Source: Rotaria sp. Silwood1 (lineage: Eukaryota > Rotifera > Eurotatoria > Philodinida > Philodinidae). Taken from it: 64,000 bases of DNA. Positions 56,687 through 64,000 of the stretch are shown piece by piece. The translations under genes and the position numbers were made by a program. The first letter of the stretch is position 1. Each line of letters starts with the position of its first letter. The notes beneath the pieces are model-generated. The model saw only the letters and a list, made by a program, of their open reading frames with translations. It ran no database searches and had not been told where the DNA came from. Where the stretch lies: the NCBI GenBank assembly GCA_905250075.1, contig CAJNOP010000639.1:51609-115608 (forward strand), read 5' to 3'.

Positions 56687-57921
56687 AGCTCACTTGTTCG
56701 AGAAAATGTTCATGATTTGAAAATTAGATCGAGATTAAATCGAACATTGAAAAAAGTTGCTCTGGAATATGGAGGATTATCATATCGAATAGCTCGAGCA
56801 GAATATATTCATAAAGAATGTATGAAAAAAGATGTACCTAGTATTCTTCCTCGTCTATAACCGAGTTTAATTTATGCATCGACCGCCACAGGGATCACTT
56901 TTGCGATAAATAGGAAAGAAGTTGAATTTTATTGTGAAAAACAATTACCTATTGTTAACCTTGGATTCTATGCCTCAAGTAAAGGATTTTTTGGCTGTCT
57001 AGCAAGTATTAGTACAGATGAATATCTCCTGCTACCAAATATAGCATTTTACGAATTTATCAAAGAAGAAGACATTCATCAGGCAGGTTTTTTAATGTTG
57101 ATAGGTCATTTTGTTTCACTTATTTATTAGTCAGTTCAAACTAACAAAAATGTTTTCATAGTCAGAGAAAAAAAATTTTTCGAAAATATATCGGTCAGAG
57201 TTTATGATAATACATTTTTATTGTGTTATTCTTTTACTTTCAGGCTCAACCAAAGACACTTCTTATTTTGGATATTGAACCAGGAAATCGATATGAATTA
57301 GTTTGCATCACTGAAGCTGGACTCATCCGATATCGTATGGGAGATGTGATCACTTGTACAGGACTTTTTTGTCGATCCGATGATTTGGTCCCATTACCCA
57401 TCGATCACGAAGAAGTTCCTCGGATTCCACTTTTTTCAATAGCATATCGCATTGGAAGTTTATTGGATGCATTTGGAGAAAAAACAAGTGAACAGCATCT
57501 CATGGATGCTCTTCAACGAACATCTCAACAATGGAAAGAACAAAGAATTCGTCTAGATATCTATGATTTTACCAGTTATCCGAAATTAGATGTATTTCCT
57601 TCACCTTATGTCCTGTTTTTAGAATTAATTGAAGAACAAAATTCTAAGCGAGAATATAAAACTAGTGAGAAAAATCTTCAACTTCTTCAAACCATGGTCG
57701 ATTCGGAAATCGAACAACAACTTTGTCAAACAAATTTCAATTACAACAATGTTCAAAAAGGTAGCAAATTAGGTCCACTAGTCTGTATTTTTGTTCAAAA
57801 TGAAACCTTTTCAACTTTCCTAACAGATGTATTGGTCACCGATCGGTTTAGTCCGACATAAATCAAGCCACATCGATTATTGAAGAATGAAAATCATATT
57901 CAATATTTTTATGCCAATTAA
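56687..57921 (+). pseudogene. GH3-family (acyl-adenylate synthetase fold) pseudogene, 5' truncated
   Basis: Two exons match the C-terminal half of GH3 proteins: 56,687-57,082 (SLVRENVHDLKIRSRLNRTL, then PSLIYASTATGITFAINRKE, LPIVNLGFYASSKGFFGC, LLLPNIAFYEFI) and 57,244-57,861 (YELVCITEAGLIRYRMGDVI, then SIAYRIGSLLDAFGEK, FTSYPKLDVF). Plant GH3 enzymes join amino acids to acyl acids; the animal relatives have unclear roles. Signs of decay are an in-frame TAA at 56,858-56,860, just before PSLIY where the family has Trp-Pro, and a TAA at 57,859-57,861. Beyond the latter the frame goes on with IKPHRLLKNE to 57,921, fitting the conserved Q-x-K-P-R region. About half the usual 500-600 residues are absent, because coding similarity ends at the telomere-like tract. 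The intron 57,083-57,243 appears to be GC-AG (CAG then GCAGGT). Confidence 0.75.
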
Positions 57922-57924
57922 ATT

Positions 57925-59833
57925 AACACATCATCTTCCTAAAAGAGAAACTTTCTGGTAATTGTATTGCTTCATTTTATAATTATAAGCTAAAACGATT
58001 TCGAAGGACAAAAAGAATAGCATGTTTTTCTTATTTCTATTTTGTATAAGAAGATACTCCAGTACAATAATCAATGATTGTCGCATCGAGATTTGGCTAA
58101 GAATAGTTCTTTTTATTTCATGACTAATCGGATTAGCATCACATTGTCTTTAGGATGTGGGTGTGGATGAGGTTTGCGTATAAGAATGGTTACAACATAT
58201 ACACCCTCACCTACACACCTTCATTATTTATCAAGACTTGTAAACCAGAACTCAATAAGACAATACGTTTGGCAACATTAGTTGTATTTATTGATGATCT
58301 ACCAAAAGTTCTACTAACTGATCCTGATAAATGATGACGTTAAAATTTCGTTTCTTTGCTATTTGTTTTGTTAGTTTATGGAATAGTTCTTCTCTCAAAA
58401 TTATATACAAAAGTAATTCATGAATATGATAATATGGATTCTTCGAAACGTCGAATAATTGTGTAATTTTAAAAATTCCTTCTTGCCATAATATTATTTC
58501 AAACTGCTGTTTTTTATTCATTCATACTCAAACTATTGTTTGACTCCTACTAGGTCACAATCTCATTCAAAAGGGATGACATAGGACTGAAAATTATACT
58601 AAACTGTCATGTTATTCGAACGTTTTTGGCCTGATATCAGCTTTGAAGGTTCAGAAGGGCTTAAATTACGCTCTTCGTAATTTTATTTATCAAGGAGAAT
58701 GTCATAATTGTTAATATCAGCCTTCTAATGATAAAATGAACAACTCAGATATTGGTTGGTTTTTAATAAACAATTTTACATTTAAGTTAATATGTATTTC
58801 GGTGGAATAAAAACCTTCGACGTTTCGTACATTTACTCTGTCTGCCTGTATGTTCTGTCTATAGAGTATGTGAGTGTAAAAAAAAAGCACACCCTGAGTT
58901 TGTCAACCACTGAGATGACGATATTTTATTGCATAAGGAAGAATAAGAAACGTGTAGGTGTATCGATAAGAGATAATGGTGTTTGAGAAATATTGAAGAA
59001 AAAAAGACCAATGACAATATCAAGCATGCTTTTATGTCATTGAGTATTGCTGACGAGGTGATGTGTGCAAATGGATATCAATTTCGTGATTACATCTACC
59101 TTTATATCAATACTCATACTCCATCTTTAGCAGAATCACTTAATAGCAACTCGAACATTTATGAGATTGTTTTCAGTGGCATATACCTCTTTGTTGTTTT
59201 TACACGAGCAACATATTTTTCAGTTACTTTTTTTCTGATATCCTTTGTCTCCGTCAAATAGATACAAACTGGTCGGCCATATCGCTGCACAATATTGAAA
59301 TTTCAGTCCACTCTATTTCAACAATGAATGGCGTCTTCAAAGAAGTTGTTTGAAACAAATATAAGTCAGTAAAGTTTATCAACTTTCTCTTACGTAACTA
59401 ACCATTTCAATGAAAAATAGAAGATACATCTGTTTGACAGTAGTCAAGATTTTCTATCTACTATCAAATCAAAAATATTGTTTATTGAATTAAAAGAATC
59501 GTAAAATAGAGAATGTCAGTTAAGAGGAGATGCATATTCATTCATATCCATATCGAAATGTTGAACTGTTATTAGTAACTGATCAGTTCAAATTCCAGAC
59601 TGACTGATCTGGTCTCCTCGAAGAGACTATACTATATTCCACAATTAGCTGTAACAAGTGCAGTAATTCATTATGCAGCTTTTCTATCAGAACAAGGCTC
59701 TCTCTCTCTCATTTGTCAGTTATACTTTTCAAATCCTTTTCATATGTAGAAACATTAAAAAGAACTTTGAGAATTGAAATGCAAAGCATTATTCTTAATT
59801 ATTTGTTTTTAATTTCTTTTTATAGCCGTTGAC
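57925..59833. other. Intergenic stretch with one hairpin and short frames
   Basis: A minus frame at 58,288-58,521 (77 codons: QQFEIILWQEGIFKITQLF, then HIHELLLYIILREELFHKLT) has coding-like composition but no known family. A plus frame at 58,983-59,261 is unassigned. The end of the stretch is T-rich, with an acceptor-like TTTTTATAG at 59,825, so the following gene may have a spliced leader. Confidence 0.4.
58155..58219. repeat. Telomere-like G-to-C hairpin repeat, degenerate
   Basis: TGTGGGTGTGGATGAGG is followed after about 28 bp by ACACCCTCACCTACACACC. The stem has mismatches. Confidence 0.65.
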
Positions 59834-60934
59834 ATGGGCTGCTCAAGTAGTTTATTTGTTAGCCACAAATTGAATCGTCCACGTTCTCTCAATCTACTTA
59901 AAAATCGATACAATTCTGATTCGATTCAGAATGAATTTATTTTGACGGGTTGGAACAGCATCGTGTCTCGCATTGAACTAGTGAAACGTTTGCCTGATTG
60001 TACAATTAAGGATGCTGTAGATAAAATCAAGGCAGCTGATGAACTTAAAAACGATAAAAGTATGGACAAGGTCTATGTTGCACTTGAACGAGGTCAATCT
60101 GAATCCAATATTACTCATCTTGTTTATGCCTACACTATCGAGAGTAATTTCTATAGAATATTAAATAGGCAACTCTCAAATTTATCTGTCTCGAACAACC
60201 TAGCAGAGTACTTAACGGCAATGTTTATTAAGACTAGCAAGAATCATAATGATAAAACAGTAGATTGGCCACTTTATTTCACTAGTATTATATTGAAAGA
60301 TGTCAATACTGTTGGATCACCTTTGAAATGCTTTTGTGGTCGCACATATCGTGGACTTACTATTACACAGCATGACTTGTCACTTTATAAAGTCAACTCC
60401 CTCGTTATTCAAAAAACTTTCTCGTCTTCATCAAAGCTTCGTTCAATGGCTGAAACATTTGCCAAACAACCCGAATCTGGACGAATGCCTGCTTTATTCA
60501 TATTTATTATGGATGTTACTAATACATTATGTATTGATTTAGCAGGCATCTCCGAGTATCCGAATGAAGAAGAAGTACTAATTCTACCTCTCTCTATATT
60601 TATGGTGACGAAAATTGATCAAACTAAACCTAACGGTTATATTGAAATTGAACTGAAAGCATTTACGTCAGAAGAACTATTAGAATCAACAATATCTCAG
60701 ATGTTCAGCATGGCTACTCCTATTAATTTAATCGAATCAACTGCAAACTACCTTGATCATTTAAGCGTGACCATACTTAGAAAACGCACACCTCATCAGA
60801 ATCTCTTCGACAATAGTCTTAATCAAAGTGATGATAATGATGGGAATAGCGATGAAACCGAACATATCAACCAAAATAATAATAATGGTGAGAAACAAAA
60901 TGGCATTGAACAATGCTGTAGACAATTAATATGA
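59834..60934 (+). CDS. NAD:arginine ADP-ribosyltransferase (R-S-E class), lipid-anchored
   Basis: This single-exon frame of 366 residues transfers ADP-ribose from NAD to protein arginine, as judged from its motifs. The family signature is complete: Arg173 in TYRGLTI, the Ser box FSSSS at 196-200, and E-x-E as Glu245/Glu247 in NEEEVLILP. The helical region before it (about 35-165) is typical of the domain. The N-terminus MGCSSS is a strong N-myristoylation site with Cys3 available for palmitoylation, so the protein probably sits on the inner face of membranes; there is no signal peptide. The C-terminal 35 residues are a low-complexity Asn/Asp/Gln tail ending in a Cys-Cys pair that is not a CaaX box. 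Bdelloids are rich in such genes. An acceptor-like TATAG lies 8 bp upstream of the ATG, suggesting a 5' leader intron. It is separate from the degenerate relative at 51.1 kb. Confidence 0.85.
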   Translation: MGCSSSLFVSHKLNRPRSLNLLKNRYNSDSIQNEFILTGWNSIVSRIELVKRLPDCTIKDAVDKIKAADELKNDKSMDKVYVALERGQSESNITHLVYAYTIESNFYRILNRQLSNLSVSNNLAEYLTAMFIKTSKNHNDKTVDWPLYFTSIILKDVNTVGSPLKCFCGRTYRGLTITQHDLSLYKVNSLVIQKTFSSSSKLRSMAETFAKQPESGRMPALFIFIMDVTNTLCIDLAGISEYPNEEEVLILPLSIFMVTKIDQTKPNGYIEIELKAFTSEELLESTISQMFSMATPINLIESTANYLDHLSVTILRKRTPHQNLFDNSLNQSDDNDGNSDETEHINQNNNNGEKQNGIEQCCRQLI

Positions 60935-60937
60935 CAA

Positions 60938-63900
60938 AGAAAGAATGGACCATTTTTTTAAACATAATCGATATTTCGTATGATCAGACGAATCGCTTTT
61001 TCATCAACAAGCAAAAGGATTCATGAAAAAAAACTTGGATTTTGAACAAATTTAAGTCAGAAAAACAAATGTTTACTTCTAACCTAACACATCTATTTCT
61101 TATTGTTAGGCAAATAGTATGTATGATACTTAAATTTTATGAATTGCTCATAATATACATAAATGGTTGCTTTTACTTTCAACTGAAAGCTTTGATAATG
61201 TTGTAACCTATCCATTGTAAGTTTTATCTCATTCTCAAGAAGCAATGCATAGATAAATTGAATTTTCATTAATGAAATTTTTGAAAAATTGTAAAATTTT
61301 ATGAATTGACACTATTTCGGTTTTAAGAGTTACTAGAGCACGAGGAATCGCAGTTGACCATCAGACAATATATATATAATTCAGTTTCTAACGATTCATT
61401 CAGGCGGCTTTTCTTTAATAGAGTTCTCCGATTCCAGATAGATGTATAACTTTTTGTCAGTGTTTCTTGTAATAAATGGATCATTCGATGTATTATTCTT
61501 AATCTGTATATCACAACAAATTTTTAGGAGAATTATAATGATTTAAACGCTCTTATAGTTCTTTGATCGTTACACTTATTCTGGGCTTGCGATTTTTTAT
61601 TAGGGTATCTTGGATCATTCAACTTGATGATGAGCGTAGCTATGAAGAACAAATAATACCAAGGCATACGCAGCCGCATTCCAAGTAATAATTTATATGT
61701 TTCTAATATTCACACTCACAAACTATAATTCATCTCGGCTTAACAGTAATTATACTGAATATCATACTAATTATTACAAAAAGTTTCAATAATTTTTATC
61801 TTTTATAAAAGTCCTACTATTCAGGCCAATATCATTTATTTTTACTATTAGTGACCTAACCATTTGACCTTTGACAAGGATCGAGAAAAAATTACTGTAT
61901 TGCGTTCAATATGTCTTTAAATGGCTATTTATAAAGTTCACATTTAATTTGTCCTTTTTTTTTAATAAAAGTCATGAAAAATTGTTAACTTCCTCTCATT
62001 TGATGATAACATATGATTAAAATCGTTTGTTTCTGCTTGATTGACGTAGTTTTCTACGCAATTCCTGAAAAGATATGTATAGTTATAGCAGCTGATGGCT
62101 TCTTTCTAGCTTTAATTATTAGGCGATTTTTAATCGCTGATTTGATCAAACTTTTTAGTTTTAACAGCTTATTCCGTATTTGATAGATTTCCCGATGTAT
62201 TAAACACAGAAAATTTAAATGAAATTTCCTAACATAGAAGATGCATTCGACAACAGGGATAAGTGGATTAAAATTGAAAATGCATTTGAGAAGAATGATG
62301 TCTGTAATTTACATAAAATAATATGTGTTTGATGATAAATTTAGAATTATGAAAACATAATAATCTGCTTTAATCAATATCAACGCTTTAATATATTAAC
62401 TGATGAACATATGTATGTGCGTGTGTTGATGCATGAATTGGATACCGAGAGAACAGCAGTGCAATTTATTGTAATTTTTTTTTCTCTATCAACGGTAGGG
62501 GCTAAAAAGCGTTATGCTTCAACGGCAGAAAATGTTCAACTTATTTTTGTCTGCTCGTAGGGATGTGGCTAGAAATATTCAATGGCATTCTTGAAATTTT
62601 TCTTGGTTTCGAGACACTTTCATATAGAATCAGTATTAATAAGATACTTCCATAGCCATGTCAACCATCCTTCAATTCAAAGAAATTATCAATCAAAACA
62701 TGTTTAAGTTTTCCATTTGTGAGATTCAACATCATGCAATTTTCTGTAAAAAGTATTTTATAAAAGAAACAAATATGGTTTTCATAGATCCAGTTTAGGT
62801 TATTCTAAGCACCTCTAACTCAGACTTGGTGAGAAACAATTGAAACAATATTTGAGTTTTATATGGAATAACTTCTTGAAGAAAACGCTTTGGTGCTTGC
62901 TTCCAGGATGTGGATGTGTGTGACCGTTTGTGTTGGTGCGGATCTGTAGAATTTCTACATCCACGCCCACACCGACACCGTCCGGCGAAACAAAAGTTTT
63001 TCTGAGCACCGTCTTCAAATCTCATGTAATGATCAAATTAGAACGAAAAAATATAGAGGGTGATACAATTAGGTCAGCAACAGAACGAGAAAAAATGGCA
63101 ACTTCATGTTTTCATATTCACGCTTAATCATTAAAAAAATAGTTAGTTTTCAGAAAAAAATCGATCCACATGTAGTGTCGATAGATTTATTGTGGAAAAA
63201 AAGAATATGCTCAAACGGACGTCGTAGAGCGAAGATATCGATGTTTTTCTGAAAATCACTGAAACTCATGATCGAATTACTGCAAGGCACTCTATTTATC
63301 TCTGACATTAAAATGTTGCAATGCAAAATTTCTTTGACGCAATCATGTTTGATAAAAGATTGTTCATGTCAATGAACAATGAACATAACGTGTATATGTT
63401 GATGTTCATATAGATTACTGAACAATTTGTATAAGACAAGTCTTGTTATTGTTTATCTACTTGACATACATTAATTATTATTGATTGTGTTCATTTTTCA
63501 TGCAACTGTCTCGCATAACGTATACAAACGCATGAGATGCTTGACAGTAGTTTACATTTTCTCGTTACTTTTTCAAGATATCATTAATATAATGATAAGA
63601 TTTTGAATATATATATATATATGTGCGTGTGAAAGAAAAAGAAAGTGAGTTGTAACATAGTATTATAGTATAAATTTCATTTTCGAAACAGTGAGTAGTC
63701 TGAATTATTTAGAAATTGTATGCATTCTTTTTTCATTTTTTAGAGTATACATCATCATTGATCTAATTGGATATCAATTCATCATTGTACGTTTACTACG
63801 AACAATCTTCTTTTCATTTAATTATGTTTTCTATCTATTTCAAATGAGTTTATTCATGTCAATAGATCATTTACTAGCAAAATGAACATGATATTCTAGA

Positions 63901-64000
63901 GTGACTTAGTACACGTTACACAAATTAAAATTTTAAAAAGATGGCATTTTTGTCCAACCAAAGACTTTATATAATTTCATATTTCGCTTGTTGGTCATAA
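60938..64000. other. Gene-free right end
   Basis: No gene is recognised over 3 kb. An (AT)9-like run lies at 63,608-63,622. Frames at 61,323-61,514 (minus), 62,795-63,127 (both strands, over the hairpin) and 63,691-63,885 (Phe/Ile-rich) have no motifs. Confidence 0.45.
62907..62979. repeat. Telomere-like G-to-C hairpin repeat, degenerate
   Basis: GGATGTGGATGTGTGTGACC and TGTTGGTGCGGAT are followed after a 14-bp loop by ATCCACGCCCACACCGACACC. The outer parts pair with some mismatches. Confidence 0.7.

Noticed and set aside
56463-56693. Minus-strand frame rich in Gly and Val and the plus-strand His/Pro-rich frame
   Set aside because: Both come from translating the telomere-like tract. Only the part right of about 56,687 matches GH3.

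Overview
This window looks like nuclear DNA of a bdelloid rotifer. It is AT-rich, has short GT-AG introns (about 40-110 bp in the clear genes) and gives no sign of bacterial operons. Several features known from bdelloids occur together: a cellular RNA-dependent RNA polymerase, arginine ADP-ribosyltransferase (ART) family genes linked to TPR-like segments, an animal-type GH3 gene, NHL-repeat relics, an endonuclease-bearing Penelope-like retroelement, and many short tracts of TGTGGG-type repeat, which I recall as the bdelloid telomere unit. The organism call is inference (about 0.75), because no database search was possible.

Layout. Bases 1-25,400 are gene-poor. They hold inverted-repeat elements, a satellite of 93-bp units (about 6.1-8.8 kb), an 84-bp tandem array split by a 608-bp CACTA-like element (15.5-16.1 kb), decayed Penelope sequence (17.5-19.4 kb), a palindrome nested in the centre of another palindrome (19.7-20.2 kb), a small reading frame, and a multi-exon minus-strand gene that seems broken by two small insertions (22.2-23.8 kb). 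An eight-exon alpha/beta hydrolase with a hydrophobic C-terminal part follows (25.4-27.2 kb).

The centre is a seven-exon RdRP gene (30.9-37.0 kb, about 1,148 aa, DLDGDEY catalytic motif). Its fifth intron carries a 1.5-kb terminal-inverted-repeat element whose 8-bp target duplication lies exactly on the splice donor. A second element with a perfect 8-bp duplication (37.2-38.7 kb) sits just after the stop codon. Next come a cluster of telomere-like hairpins (39.1-40.0 kb), a coiled-coil/NHL pseudogene (40.8-43.4 kb), a DUF3293-like coding exon (43.8-44.5 kb), more decayed coding sequence and two inverted-repeat elements.

The right end has an ART-like protein that lacks the catalytic R-S-E residues and carries three copies of an alpha/beta-type module (51.1-53.5 kb), a small companion gene (53.6-54.1 kb), another TIR element (54.3-54.8 kb), a GH3 pseudogene cut off at a telomere-like tract (56.7-57.9 kb), and an apparently active ART with a likely lipidated N-terminus (59.8-60.9 kb). 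The last 3 kb show no gene.

Taken together this is accessory, possibly subtelomeric-like, bdelloid sequence. A small-RNA-pathway gene, two ART-family proteins and a hydrolase survive among decayed genes and non-autonomous elements. Several elements share one design: short TIRs followed by arms built of short AT-rich tandem repeats.
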